DNA of 64,000 nucleotides from Chitinophagales bacterium (GCA_017303475.1 JAFLBO010000017.1:62001-126000); one strand, 5' to 3'. Positions 18,852-27,441 are shown, numbered from the stretch's first letter. The notes: generated by a model not told the origin, from the letters alone. Translations and numbers: made by a program.

Positions 18852-20954
18852 ATGTTGACCAAATACCTGCACGTTTCTTACCTCTGGGACGAAAAAAAAG
18901 CCTCTGAAATGGCCGGCAACGAAGTCGCCCTGTTCATCTACCGCTCCAACCTCCTGGGCGCTGATCTCCGCCTCACCAACTATGGTGGGGGCAATACCTC
19001 GATGAAAATCCAGGATAAAGACCCGCTCTCCGGACAACCCACAGTCGTCATGTGGATCAAAGGCTCCGGCGGCGACCTCGGTACCCTCAAACGCTCCGGC
19101 TGTGCCGCACTCTACCTGCAACGCCTGCTGAGTCTGGAAAAGGTGTACCGCGGACTGGCCCATGAAGACGAAATGGTGGAGTTGTTCAACCACTGCATCT
19201 TCGATCTGAATTCCAAGGCCCCGAGCATCGACACCCCGTTACACGCGTTTTTACCTTTTAAACACATTGATCACCTGCATCCGGATGCTGCCATTGCCAT
19301 CGCGGCAGCCAAAGATGGCGCACGTATTACAGAGGAGCTTTTTCAGGGAACGATAGGCTGGGTGGAATGGCAAAGACCCGGTTTTGATCTGGGATTAAGT
19401 CTGCGGAAATGCCTGCAGGACGCTGAAATCCGAGGAATTGCGCTGAAAGGCATCATGCTGGGCTCGCATGGCTTGTTTACCTGGGGAAACACCTCCTACG
19501 AAAGTTATGTGAATACCCTCGATGTGATAGAAACCTGCGCGCAATACCTTGAAGAACATTATGGCAAAAAACGCCCGGTGTTTGGCGGCGCCAAAACAGA
19601 AACACTACCCGAAGCGCAACGCCTGAAAAAAGCAGCCGAAATAGCGCCCGTATTGCGCGGCCTGTGCTCCGGTTCCCAAAAAATGCTTGGGCATTACTCC
19701 GACGATCCCAGGGTGCTGGAATTTGTCAATTCCCATGACCTCAGTCGGCTTGCGCCGATGGGCACCAGTTGTCCGGATCATTTTTTGCGCACTAAAATTG
19801 CCCCATTGGTGCTTGATCTTGACCAAATGGACCAAGGTGATTATCTGGAACAACAATTTGCCCAATACCGCGAAGCATACCAACAATACTACGAAGCCTG
19901 TAAGCACCCGAACTCGCCTGCCATGCGCGATCCTAATCCCGTGGTAATCCTCATTCCGGGCATAGGCATGTTCACCTTCGCCAAAGATAAAACCACCGCC
20001 CGGCTGGCAGCTGAGTATTACACCAATGCCGTCAATGTGATGAAAGGTGCAGAGGCCATTTCGGAATACACCGCGCTTCCCCGGCAGGAGGCGTTTAATA
20101 TTGAATACTGGTTGCTGGAAGAAGCCAAACTCCAGCGTTTGCCCAAACCCAAACCACTGAGCGGGCGTGTAGCATTAGTGACCGGCTCCGGAGGCGGCAT
20201 TGGCAAAGCTGTGGCACGAAAATTTGCATCAGAAGGCGCCTGCGTGGTACTCAGCGATCTCCACCCGGAGCGACTCGAAGAGGCCCGGCAGGAGCTCGCC
20301 AACACCTTCGGGAAAGATGCCGTAGCGGCTACCCTGCTCAATGTAGCTGATGCAGCATCTGTGGCTGAGGCCCTTTCAGTCGCCTGTCTGGCCTTCGGAG
20401 GGGTGGATATTTTGGTCAACAATGCCGGAATCAGCATTTCGCAATCCATTGAAGAACACAGCGAGGAAAACTGGGATAAACTGTATGATATTCTGGTAAA
20501 AGGACAGTTTTTGGTGAGTCAGGAAGGTGTGAAAATCCTGCGCAAACAAGGATTTGGCGGCGATATCCTCAACATCGTCTCCAAAAACGCCGTGGTGGCA
20601 GGCCCCAACAACGCCGGTTACGGATCCGCCAAAGCCGCCCAGGCCCACCTCACCCGACTCCTGGCTGCAGAGTTGGGCGCAGATAAAATCCGGGTTAATA
20701 TGGTGAACCCCGACGCCGTTATTGCCGGCTCCAACATCTGGGCTGGCGGCTGGGCTGAAGGGCGCGCCAAAGCATACGGCATCACGGTGGAAGAACTACC
20801 CGCTTATTACGCCAAACGCACCCTCCTCAACGAGATCATATTGCCCGAAGACATAGCCAACGCCTGCTTTGCTTTTGTGAGTGGGTTGCTCAATAAATCC
20901 ACTGGTAATGCCTTGAACGTGGATGGCGGCGTACCGATGGGCTTCCTCCGTTAA
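18852..20954 (+). CDS. rhaD: bifunctional rhamnulose-1-phosphate aldolase / L-lactaldehyde dehydrogenase (SDR)
   Basis: 700 residues, two fused enzymes. The N-terminal 430 residues are a class II aldolase: LTNYGGGNTSMK, WIKGSGGDL, and the metal site around H141 and H143 (HIDHLHPD), with LGSHGLFTWG further on. It splits L-rhamnulose-1-phosphate into DHAP and L-lactaldehyde. The C-terminal part is a short-chain dehydrogenase: glycine-rich TGSGGGIG near 443-450, NNAG, and the YGSAK catalytic pair near 590. In characterised RhaD/RhaE-type fusions this domain oxidises lactaldehyde to lactate with NAD. Here an FMN lactate dehydrogenase encoded in the same cluster would take lactate onward to pyruvate. 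A Bacteroidota -7 promoter element precedes it. Confidence 0.93.
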   Translation: MLTKYLHVSYLWDEKKASEMAGNEVALFIYRSNLLGADLRLTNYGGGNTSMKIQDKDPLSGQPTVVMWIKGSGGDLGTLKRSGCAALYLQRLLSLEKVYRGLAHEDEMVELFNHCIFDLNSKAPSIDTPLHAFLPFKHIDHLHPDAAIAIAAAKDGARITEELFQGTIGWVEWQRPGFDLGLSLRKCLQDAEIRGIALKGIMLGSHGLFTWGNTSYESYVNTLDVIETCAQYLEEHYGKKRPVFGGAKTETLPEAQRLKKAAEIAPVLRGLCSGSQKMLGHYSDDPRVLEFVNSHDLSRLAPMGTSCPDHFLRTKIAPLVLDLDQMDQGDYLEQQFAQYREAYQQYYEACKHPNSPAMRDPNPVVILIPGIGMFTFAKDKTTARLAAEYYTNAVNVMKGAEAISEYTALPRQEAFNIEYWLLEEAKLQRLPKPKPLSGRVALVTGSGGGIGKAVARKFASEGACVVLSDLHPERLEEARQELANTFGKDAVAATLLNVADAASVAEALSVACLAFGGVDILVNNAGISISQSIEEHSEENWDKLYDILVKGQFLVSQEGVKILRKQGFGGDILNIVSKNAVVAGPNNAGYGSAKAAQAHLTRLLAAELGADKIRVNMVNPDAVIAGSNIWAGGWAEGRAKAYGITVEELPAYYAKRTLLNEIILPEDIANACFAFVSGLLNKSTGNALNVDGGVPMGFLR

Positions 20955-21135
20955 GAACGCGGGGAACGCGGGTTTTATGGAACGCGGATGACGCGGATGA
21001 CGCGGATTTTATTTTTGCTGCCTTCGGCCGCAAAATCACGTGAGCAGCCCAGCCGAACGCCCTCTGCGAAAATCTGCGGTTCAATCTGCGAAAATCTGCG
21101 GGAACCCCACTCTCCGTGTGAAAAATCTGTGTAAA
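20955..21135. repeat. CGCGGATGA units and AATCTGCGG units
   Basis: The 200-bp gap between rhaD and rhaI holds GAACGCGGATGACGCGGATG copies, then CTGCGAAAATCTGCGG and TGTGTAAAATCTGTG units. The same families fill gaps at 9 kb and 41-47 kb. No gene is seen. Confidence 0.75.
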
Positions 21136-21154
21136 ATCTGTGCGAAACAAAACC

Positions 21155-22432
21155 ATGACTCACCCATCCATCTCCGCCCACAACGAACAAAAGCTCCCGC
21201 ATCACCGTTCCGACCTCCAACACCTCACGGAAGTCCTCTCCCGGCGCGGCATCAACATCGAGCCAATTCTCCACAAAATCCAGGCATTCCAGATTGCCAT
21301 TCCTTCCTGGGCCCTCGGCACCGGCGGCACGCGCTTCGGCCGATTTCCCATTGGCGGTGAACCGCGCAACCTCGAAGAAAAAATTGAAGACGTAGGTCTG
21401 CTCCACGCCCTTAACCGCTCCTCCAATGCCATTTCCCTGCACATCCCCTGGGATATTCCCCGAGATATCGCCGCCCTGAAACAACTGTTCGCAGCACATG
21501 AACTCAGCATAGATTCCGTTAATTCCAATACCTTCCAGGATCAGCCGGATCAGGCGCTGTCCTACAAATTTGGCTCCCTCGCGCACACAGAGGCAGGCGT
21601 GCGCGCGCAAGCCGTAACCCACAACATAGAGTGTATCCGGCACGGACAAGCTCTCGACGCCAAAACCCTCACCGTTTGGCTGGCTGATGGCTCCAACTTT
21701 CCCGGTCAGCAACACTTCCGTCGGGCCTGGCAGCGCACCGCCGACGCTCTCACGGAGATCTATCAGGCCATGCCGCCGGATTGGACCATGCTCATTGAGT
21801 ACAAACCCTATGAGCCCAATTTCTACTCCATGGTCATTCCGGATTGGGGTACCTCCTGGTCCTTGTGTCAGCACCTGGGTCCGCAGGCACAGGTATTGGT
21901 AGATCTGGGCCACCACCTGCCCAATACCAACATCGAACAGATTGTAGCCCGTTTGATGCACTTCGGCAGGTTGGGCGGATTCCACTTCAACGGCTCCATG
22001 TATGGCGACGACGACCTCACCACCGGCAGTATAAAGCCCTATCAGTTCTTCCTTATTTTCCACGAATTGGTGAGCGCCATGGAAGATCCCGCCGTTAAAA
22101 ACCCGCCATTGGCCTGGATGATCGACGCCAGCCACAATACCAAAGATCCGCTGGAAGACCTCCTGCAAAGTGTGCAAAACATCCTTTGCACCTATGCCCG
22201 CGCCTTGCTGGTAGACCGCGTTGCCCTGCATGCCGCTCAGGATGCCAACGACGTAGTAACTGCCGAGGAACTTTTACGTGATGTTTTTGCGTTGGATGTA
22301 CGGCCCCTGGTGGCAGAGGCCACTCTTCAATCCGGCGGCGCCATTGATCCGGTGGGCGCATTCCGGAGCATGAAAATCCGGGAAAAACTCATTGCCAAGC
22401 GCGGTGCTAAAAGCGTAGCTACAGGACTTTGA
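21155..22432 (+). CDS. rhaI: L-rhamnose isomerase (xylose-isomerase-like TIM barrel)
   Basis: 425 residues from the ATG at 21155; a GTG five codons upstream lies in repeat DNA and is less likely. It resembles the Pseudomonas-type L-rhamnose isomerase rather than E. coli RhaA: IPSWALGTGGTRFGRFP near the N-terminus, then likely metal ligands in IEYKPYEPNFYS, VDLGHHLPNTN, FHFNGSMYGDDDL and WMIDASHN. It converts L-rhamnose to L-rhamnulose in the cytoplasm. One base separates its stop from the next ATG, so the two are probably translationally coupled. Confidence 0.92.
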   Translation: MTHPSISAHNEQKLPHHRSDLQHLTEVLSRRGINIEPILHKIQAFQIAIPSWALGTGGTRFGRFPIGGEPRNLEEKIEDVGLLHALNRSSNAISLHIPWDIPRDIAALKQLFAAHELSIDSVNSNTFQDQPDQALSYKFGSLAHTEAGVRAQAVTHNIECIRHGQALDAKTLTVWLADGSNFPGQQHFRRAWQRTADALTEIYQAMPPDWTMLIEYKPYEPNFYSMVIPDWGTSWSLCQHLGPQAQVLVDLGHHLPNTNIEQIVARLMHFGRLGGFHFNGSMYGDDDLTTGSIKPYQFFLIFHELVSAMEDPAVKNPPLAWMIDASHNTKDPLEDLLQSVQNILCTYARALLVDRVALHAAQDANDVVTAEELLRDVFALDVRPLVAEATLQSGGAIDPVGAFRSMKIREKLIAKRGAKSVATGL

Positions 22433-22433
22433 T

Positions 22434-23207
22434 ATGTTCAATCCAGTCAGGAGAAATAGAAATATTGGCACAGCCAAACAAGGTAAGGGAGCAGATAACC
22501 TGTTCGATATCCCTGGTTCCTGGCATAATGCACTGAGTTTTTTTGAAAAACTGGATTCACCATTGGAACTAAAACTGCATGGCTGGACCATCCTCGTGGA
22601 GTCTACGCGTGAACAATCGTTCCATGCCTGTACGGTGGAAGATATACTGCAGGTACTCAGTTGGCTGCCACCTGCAGATTTGAAAGGTTTGAATTTAATA
22701 GTGTTGCGACAACCCAAAAGAAAAGAGGAGTTGCTGAACCCGGTTTGGGGAAGGCTCATTTACTCTTTTGAATACCAAAAACCACAGCCCGCTATTATTT
22801 TGGAATCGGTTGATCTGACAAAACGATTTTCCAAAATCAAAAAAATGGGCCCGGACGCTATGTTGGAGTTTGAGCGGTTGAAGGAAGATGGGCATCGATT
22901 TGAAGAAACCAACAAGTTATTTGTAGCTGATTTTCACCTCGAATTCGTGCGCAACACCCAACTTTACCGAACATTACCACATGAGGTTGGGCATTTTGTC
23001 CATTACAACATGTACATAGAGGCAAATAAAGAAGACGACTATTTTGCCCTGCCCAAACAGGAACTGGAAAAGTTTGCCCACCAATACGCACAAAAATGGC
23101 GCAAACAATGGCAGGATCAGGCACTCATTCCATTCCCCAGAAAACTGGATCCGGCTTTTATGCAGCAACATGCGCTAAATTGGGCGGATTTTCAACCCGG
23201 CGAATAA
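22434..23207 (+). CDS. zincin-like protein of unknown function in the rhamnose cluster
   Basis: 257 residues, no signal peptide or membrane segment. The only clear motif is HEVGHFVHY near residue 184, which fits the HExxH zinc site of metallopeptidases, with possible acidic third ligands downstream (IEANKEDDYF). The N-terminal half has an LPPADLKGLNLIVLRQPKR segment that I do not recognise. It starts 1 bp after rhaI and ends 4 bp before the kinase, so it is embedded in the operon. A cytoplasmic peptidase role is inferred from the motif alone, and its link to rhamnose use is unknown. Confidence 0.75.
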   Translation: MFNPVRRNRNIGTAKQGKGADNLFDIPGSWHNALSFFEKLDSPLELKLHGWTILVESTREQSFHACTVEDILQVLSWLPPADLKGLNLIVLRQPKRKEELLNPVWGRLIYSFEYQKPQPAIILESVDLTKRFSKIKKMGPDAMLEFERLKEDGHRFEETNKLFVADFHLEFVRNTQLYRTLPHEVGHFVHYNMYIEANKEDDYFALPKQELEKFAHQYAQKWRKQWQDQALIPFPRKLDPAFMQQHALNWADFQPGE

Positions 23208-23211
23208 GTTT

Positions 23212-24468
23212 ATGAACCACTGTCTGGTACTCGACATTGGCAAGACCAATAAAAAAGCCCTGGTGTTTGACGAACACTACCGGGTGGTGCACGAGCAAAA
23301 CGCCCGGCTGCCCGAAACTACCGACGACGATGGTTTTCCCTGCGAAGACCTGCCCCTGCTGGAACAATGGATCCGGGACACCGTTGCGGAAATTCAGCGT
23401 GATCCGCGGTTTCAGATCCGTGCCATGAACGCCACAGCTTACGGCGCCAGTTTTATACACCTGAACGCAGATGCCGTCCCCGTAACCCCTTTGTACAATT
23501 ACCTGAAACCTTTTCCGCCCGACCTGCTGGAATGGTTTACAAAAACCTGGAAAACCATTGGCCTGGAAACGGCCTCCCCGCTGCTGGGTCACCTCAATTC
23601 CGGCCTGCAACTGCTCTGGCTGAAACACCGCAAGCCGGAGTTGTTTCGGCAGATTAAATGTTCCTTGCATTTGCCGGAGTGGGTGTTTAGGGTTGGGTTT
23701 GGTGGTCTTAGTGACGGGGTGACTGCCAGTCACCCCGTCACTAAGACCGCCAAACCCAACCCCGCCACCAGCCTAGGCTGCCACACCATGCTCTGGGATT
23801 TCCGGAAAAACGATTTCCATGAATGGGTCGGAGCAGAAGGTCTGATCAACCTGCTTTCACAGCCGGTTCCTGGCGCCAAACCCCTTGGTTTGCACGATAG
23901 TTCCGCAGCGCTTATTCCTTATCTGGCTACTTTTACAGAACCTTTTTTGTTGCTTTCCACGGGCACCTGGTGCATTTCCCTCAATCCGTTTAACCAGGAA
24001 CCCCTCACGGAGGCGGAGTTGAAGGCGGATTGTTTGTGTTACCTGAGCTGGACCGGCAAACCCGTCAAAGCGGCGCGGTATTTTGGCGGAAATGAGCATG
24101 AAAAAGGTGTAAAAGCCATTGCAGAAGCCCTGGGTTTGCCCGAAAATTTTTACACCAATACCGAACCCGGGCCGGCTGAAGCCATGGTACAATATGCCGC
24201 CCTGATGGATGAAATGGTGCAAAAACAACTTGCTTCCATACAATTGGCGCTGGGCCATTCAGCTGTGCAACGCATCTTTGTAGACGGAGGTTTTGCCCGC
24301 AATGAGTACTTTATGCAAGGTCTCGCTGCAGCTTTTCCAACAATGGAAGTATATGCCGCTGAAGTACCCCAGGCCACAGCGCTCGGCGCTGCCCTGGCCA
24401 TACACCGCGACTGGAATCCACAACCTGTGCCCAATTCGCTCATCACTTTGAAACGATACCTGCCATGA
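23212..24468 (+). CDS. rhaB: FGGY-family carbohydrate kinase, probable rhamnulokinase
   Basis: 418 residues. FGGY fold markers: phosphate-1 motif VLDIGKTNKKALVFD at the N-terminus, SLGCHTMLWDF near 190, STGTWCISLNPF near 252, and the adenosine-binding region VDGGFARNEYFMQGLA near 360. In this cluster the expected reaction is phosphorylation of L-rhamnulose to the 1-phosphate that the aldolase splits; family members also act on other sugars, so substrate is inferred from context. Residues about 160-184 (FRVGFGGLSDGVTASHPVTK and following) are encoded by an inserted 73-bp palindrome and do not look like kinase sequence; the frame stays open. It overlaps the next gene by 4 bp (ATGA). Confidence 0.88.
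   Translation: MNHCLVLDIGKTNKKALVFDEHYRVVHEQNARLPETTDDDGFPCEDLPLLEQWIRDTVAEIQRDPRFQIRAMNATAYGASFIHLNADAVPVTPLYNYLKPFPPDLLEWFTKTWKTIGLETASPLLGHLNSGLQLLWLKHRKPELFRQIKCSLHLPEWVFRVGFGGLSDGVTASHPVTKTAKPNPATSLGCHTMLWDFRKNDFHEWVGAEGLINLLSQPVPGAKPLGLHDSSAALIPYLATFTEPFLLLSTGTWCISLNPFNQEPLTEAELKADCLCYLSWTGKPVKAARYFGGNEHEKGVKAIAEALGLPENFYTNTEPGPAEAMVQYAALMDEMVQKQLASIQLALGHSAVQRIFVDGGFARNEYFMQGLAAAFPTMEVYAAEVPQATALGAALAIHRDWNPQPVPNSLITLKRYLP
23690..23762. repeat. near-perfect 73-bp palindrome inside the kinase gene
   Basis: Left arm 23690-23725 (GGGTTGGGTTTGGTGGTCTT...) and right arm 23727-23762 are reverse complements at 35 of 36 positions, with one central base. The element is read in frame as about 24 codons without a stop. 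No second copy was found in the window. Confidence 0.9.
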
Positions 24469-25613
24469 ATTTGAGTTACAATACCAAATACCCCGCAGTA
24501 GACGATTTGCGCAAGCGCGCGCGGGAACGTATACCCCGTTTTGCCTTTGAATACCTGGATGGCGGCTGCAACGAGGACGTGAACCTGCACAAAAACACCG
24601 CTGAATTGCGGGAGGTGGAGCTCAAACCCTATTACCTGAACGAATACGGCGGCGCAGACCTCCGTACCGAATTATTCGGCCATGTGTATGATGCGCCCTT
24701 CGGCATAGCGCCTGTTGGCTTGCAGGGCCTGATGTGGCCGGGGTCGCCGGAGATACTGGCCCGGTCAGCCCGGGAGCACAACATTCCTTTTGTTTTGAGC
24801 ACCGTAACCACCGCCAGCATCGAACGAATTGCGGAGATTACAGAGGGCAAGTTCTGGTTCCAGCTTTACCATCCGGCCGATCCGGCCCTGCGCGACGACC
24901 TCCTGCGCCGGGCAGAAGCAGCCGGATGTGAGGTGCTTTGTGTGCTCTGCGATGTGCCCAGTTTCGGGTATCGCCCGCGCGACATCCGCAATGGCCTGGC
25001 TATGCCGCCCAAAATGACCCTGGCCAATATCCTCCAAATACTGGGCAAGCCCAACTGGGCCATTCGCACCCTCCTGCACGGTCAGCCGGAATTTGCTAAC
25101 ATGAAAGCCTACATGCCCAAAGGACTGGATATGAAACAGTTAGGGCAATACATGAACCAGACTTTTTCCGGGCGGGTGAATGAAGAGCGCATAGCCCCCA
25201 TACGCGACCGCTGGAAAGGCAAACTCGTGCTAAAGGGTGTAGCCAGTGAGGAAGACACCGAAATGGCCGTAAGGCTCGGTTTCGACGGTGTGATTGTATC
25301 CAACCACGGCGGCCGGCAGCTGGACGCCGGACAATCCTCTATTCGTTCCCTGGGTCCTATAGTGCAGCGTTACAAAGGCAAAACCCGGATCATGCTCGAT
25401 TCCGGCGTACGTACCGGCCCCGACGTAGCCCGCGCCCTGGCCAGCGGCGCTGATTTTGCGTTTTTGGGTCGGTCCTTCATGTACAGCGTAGCCGCTCTGG
25501 GAAAAGAAGGCGGCCGGCACATGGCATCCATCCTGAAAATCCAGCTCAAACAGGTCATGGAGCAGGTTTGTTGTGGGAGGGTAGGGGAGTTGGAGAGGCA
25601 TTTGGTTGTATAA
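24465..25613 (+). CDS. lldD: FMN-dependent L-lactate dehydrogenase / alpha-hydroxy-acid oxidoreductase
   Basis: 382 residues of the LldD/glycolate oxidase family, close to the usual length. Visible sites: FAFEYLDGGCNED near the N-terminus, FGIAPVGLQGLMWP, FQLYHPADP, a KLVLKGV lysine, and the catalytic histidine in VSNHGGRQLD near residue 278 followed by the FMN phosphate site (LDSGVRTGPDVARALA, FLGRSFMY). It oxidises L-lactate to pyruvate, passing electrons to quinone or cytochrome. The 4-bp overlap with the kinase and the lactate-forming dehydrogenase domain encoded upstream support a role as the last step of rhamnose breakdown. Confidence 0.9.
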   Translation: MNLSYNTKYPAVDDLRKRARERIPRFAFEYLDGGCNEDVNLHKNTAELREVELKPYYLNEYGGADLRTELFGHVYDAPFGIAPVGLQGLMWPGSPEILARSAREHNIPFVLSTVTTASIERIAEITEGKFWFQLYHPADPALRDDLLRRAEAAGCEVLCVLCDVPSFGYRPRDIRNGLAMPPKMTLANILQILGKPNWAIRTLLHGQPEFANMKAYMPKGLDMKQLGQYMNQTFSGRVNEERIAPIRDRWKGKLVLKGVASEEDTEMAVRLGFDGVIVSNHGGRQLDAGQSSIRSLGPIVQRYKGKTRIMLDSGVRTGPDVARALASGADFAFLGRSFMYSVAALGKEGGRHMASILKIQLKQVMEQVCCGRVGELERHLVV

Positions 25614-25622
25614 GGGAGGCTT

Positions 25623-25727
25623 TTCACCACTAAGGCACTTTAGGCACTAAGAGAAGATCACCATGGCCGGTTTCATCATAAAGTCACTCAAGCATTTAGT
25701 GCCCTTTGTGCCTTAGTGGTAAAAAAA
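25623..25727. repeat. CACTAAGG-type inverted repeat between convergent genes
   Basis: TTTCACCACTAAGGCACTTT ... AGTGCCCTTTGTGCCTTAGTGGT flank a unique core. It can fold into a long stem and probably ends transcription from both sides. The family recurs at 28515-28592 and 33066-33197. Confidence 0.8.
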
Positions 25728-25729
25728 TC

Positions 25730-26653
25730 TTAATTCCTTTGCTTTCTGACATAAGCCACCAACTGCTTAAACGTACCCCCAAAACCTTGCTTCATGCTGT
25801 CGAACATATTCCGGTAGAAATCCTGTTCTGCCTGGGAAGCATTGATAGGGAAGCCACTCAGTGTAAGTCGCGTTTTGTCGCCCAGATCAGTGAGTGTCAG
25901 TACATTATACGTTTCTACAGGGAATTGATCTGAAAAAGGCGCACGGATAGCGTTGCCTTGCGCATCGGCAAAGGAAGTTACCCAGATCAGTCGTTCCGGC
26001 GGTAAAACGTCCCGAAAAACAAATCGTCCGTACATCATGCCTCCATTGGGCGCTTTCATGCCATAATGGAAAATGCCGCCTTGCTGAAGTTCCAGTTTCA
26101 AAACAGAAAGCTCCATGCCTGCAGGGCCCCACCAATGCGCAAGATGCCTGGCCTCTGTCCACAATTGATACACCAATGCGCGAGGAGCGTTGATGGTTCG
26201 GGAGATACGGAATACAGGTTCGTTCCGCAGGTAATTGGGCAGTTCGGTGCGCAGAAAACCTGTCCAACCCATTTTGAAATTGCCGGCAGCCAGATCCGGA
26301 TTGCTGGATGGGAAAGTTTCCAACCCAGCATGGGTGAGTCGCAACAGCGTTTTATCCCCTTGCGGGAACAATTCGAAGGTTACCAGTGAATTGCCCTCAT
26401 AACCTTCATAGCGCCAAGTGTAGGAAAGACGCTGGTTTGGTAGGGCTTCCGTAACCTCACACAGATGCATGTAGATGCGTCCGGGAGGCCCTCCTTCAAA
26501 GCGGAATTGATACCCCACCTCTGCACGAAATCCCGGCAGATCAAAATACCATTTTTTCATTTGTTCGGGATCGGTAAGCGCCTGCCAGAGTTTTTCTGCA
26601 GGGGTATGGAAAACCCGTTCCAGCTGTAATGGCTGGTGCTTTTTTGTGTTCAT
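25730..26653 (-). CDS. SRPBCC (AHSA1-like) protein with two START-like domains
   Basis: 307 residues from the ATG at 26653. Two copies of the Aha1/START-like fold: VFHTPAEKLWQALTDPEQMKKWY at the start and ISRTINAPRALVYQLWTEARHLAHWWGP in the middle, each followed by beta-rich segments (LSYTWRYEGYEGNSLVTFEL; LIWVTSFADAQGN). Such proteins bind small hydrophobic ligands; no enzyme activity can be read from sequence. It is the last gene of an arsR-doxX-SRPBCC operon, a common trio in which the ArsR repressor controls the other two. An upstream in-frame TTG is a less likely start. Confidence 0.88.
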   Translation of the reverse strand: MNTKKHQPLQLERVFHTPAEKLWQALTDPEQMKKWYFDLPGFRAEVGYQFRFEGGPPGRIYMHLCEVTEALPNQRLSYTWRYEGYEGNSLVTFELFPQGDKTLLRLTHAGLETFPSSNPDLAAGNFKMGWTGFLRTELPNYLRNEPVFRISRTINAPRALVYQLWTEARHLAHWWGPAGMELSVLKLELQQGGIFHYGMKAPNGGMMYGRFVFRDVLPPERLIWVTSFADAQGNAIRAPFSDQFPVETYNVLTLTDLGDKTRLTLSGFPINASQAEQDFYRNMFDSMKQGFGGTFKQLVAYVRKQRN

Positions 26654-26676
26654 AGTCAATAAGTTAGATTGATTTT

Positions 26677-27051
26677 TTAGGCTCCAGTTTGTAACTTTTT
26701 ATGCCAGAGGAAATAAGAAGCAAACATAACGCCGATAAACACGAGCATGACCAACAAGCCCGGTTTGAAGCCTTCCACACAAACCAGTGAATAGAATGCA
26801 GCGCCCAGATCAAAAAACAATCCGGCATAAGCCCATTCTTTTATACGCCGCAATCCTGGAATGAGCAGAGCAACGGCGCCTGCAATTTTAGCCGCGCCCA
26901 GAAAGGGAATAATGTAAAGCGGGTATCCCAGATGTCCGTTGAGAAATTCAACAGATTCCGGAGATGCCATCAGATTGGGAATGGATGAGAACACCATGAA
27001 CACGGAGAATAGTCCGGTAACAATCCAGTAAGTAATGTTGAGCTTGTTCAT
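26677..27051 (-). CDS. DoxX-family inner-membrane protein
   Basis: 124 residues with four hydrophobic helices (YWIVTGLFSVFMVFSSIPNL; PFLGAAKIAGAVALLIPG; WAYAGLFFDLGAAFYSLV; LLVMLVFIGVMFASYFLW). The AKIAGAVALL helix is typical of DoxX-like proteins. The function is not known; the family is often tied to redox stress or quinone chemistry. It lies 11 bp downstream of the ArsR gene and 23 bp ahead of the SRPBCC gene, so the three are probably cotranscribed. Confidence 0.85.
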   Translation of the reverse strand: MNKLNITYWIVTGLFSVFMVFSSIPNLMASPESVEFLNGHLGYPLYIIPFLGAAKIAGAVALLIPGLRRIKEWAYAGLFFDLGAAFYSLVCVEGFKPGLLVMLVFIGVMFASYFLWHKKLQTGA

Positions 27052-27062
27052 TGTAATGATGG

Positions 27063-27374
27063 TTATGTTGGTAAATCAGCCAGATAACGCTCCAGCGCAT
27101 CCAGTTTTTCGTTCCAAAACTGCCGGTATTGTTCCGTCCATTCAGCTACTTCTCTCAATCTTTCTGGCTGAGCGATACAAATGCGCTCTCTGCCTTGTTG
27201 CGCTACGGTTACCAGACCACATTCTTCTAATATTTTCAGGTGCTTTGAAATAGCTACCCTGCTGGTGCTGAAATGCTCTGCAACGCTGTTGACATTTAAT
27301 GATTGCCGTGCCAGCATGCCGATAATTTCCCTGCGGGTAGGATCGGCTATTGCCTGAAAAACATCGCGTCTCAT
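27063..27374 (-). CDS. ArsR-family transcriptional repressor
   Basis: 103 residues from the ATG at 27374, where the protein begins with the usual MRRDVFQAIADPTRREIIGML of this subfamily; a longer TTG start would read through the operators. The winged helix is clear: SVAEHFSTSRVAISKHLKIL is the recognition region, and VTVAQQGRERICIAQPERL the wing. No metal-binding cysteine pair is seen, so it is not a classic arsenic sensor; members next to SRPBCC genes respond to unknown signals. It is first in its operon, with two matching palindromes just upstream. Confidence 0.9.
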   Translation of the reverse strand: MRRDVFQAIADPTRREIIGMLARQSLNVNSVAEHFSTSRVAISKHLKILEECGLVTVAQQGRERICIAQPERLREVAEWTEQYRQFWNEKLDALERYLADLPT

Positions 27375-27390
27375 GAAAGTACCTGCTTGT

Positions 27391-27412
27391 TGTGTAACCG
27401 AATGGTTGCGCA
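27391..27412. promoter_or_regulatory. ArsR operator-like palindrome 1
   Basis: TGTGTAACCGAATGGTTGCGCA is an imperfect inverted repeat of the form TGYGTAACC-N4-GGTTRCRCA, 17 bp upstream of the arsR start. It matches the second site, which implies a dimeric regulator, most simply ArsR itself. Confidence 0.55.
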
Positions 27413-27419
27413 AAGGTAA

Positions 27420-27441
27420 TGCGAAACCGTTTGGTTACGCA
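27420..27441. promoter_or_regulatory. ArsR operator-like palindrome 2
   Basis: TGCGAAACCGTTTGGTTACGCA has 8 of 9 matched arm positions. Its centre is 29 bp from that of site 1. The combined consensus is TGCGTAACC-N4-GGTTACGCA. Confidence 0.55.

Noticed and set aside
25623..25727. Attachment site of an integrated element
   Set aside because: The inverted CACTAAGG arms are a dispersed repeat family, not a direct duplication flanking an insertion.
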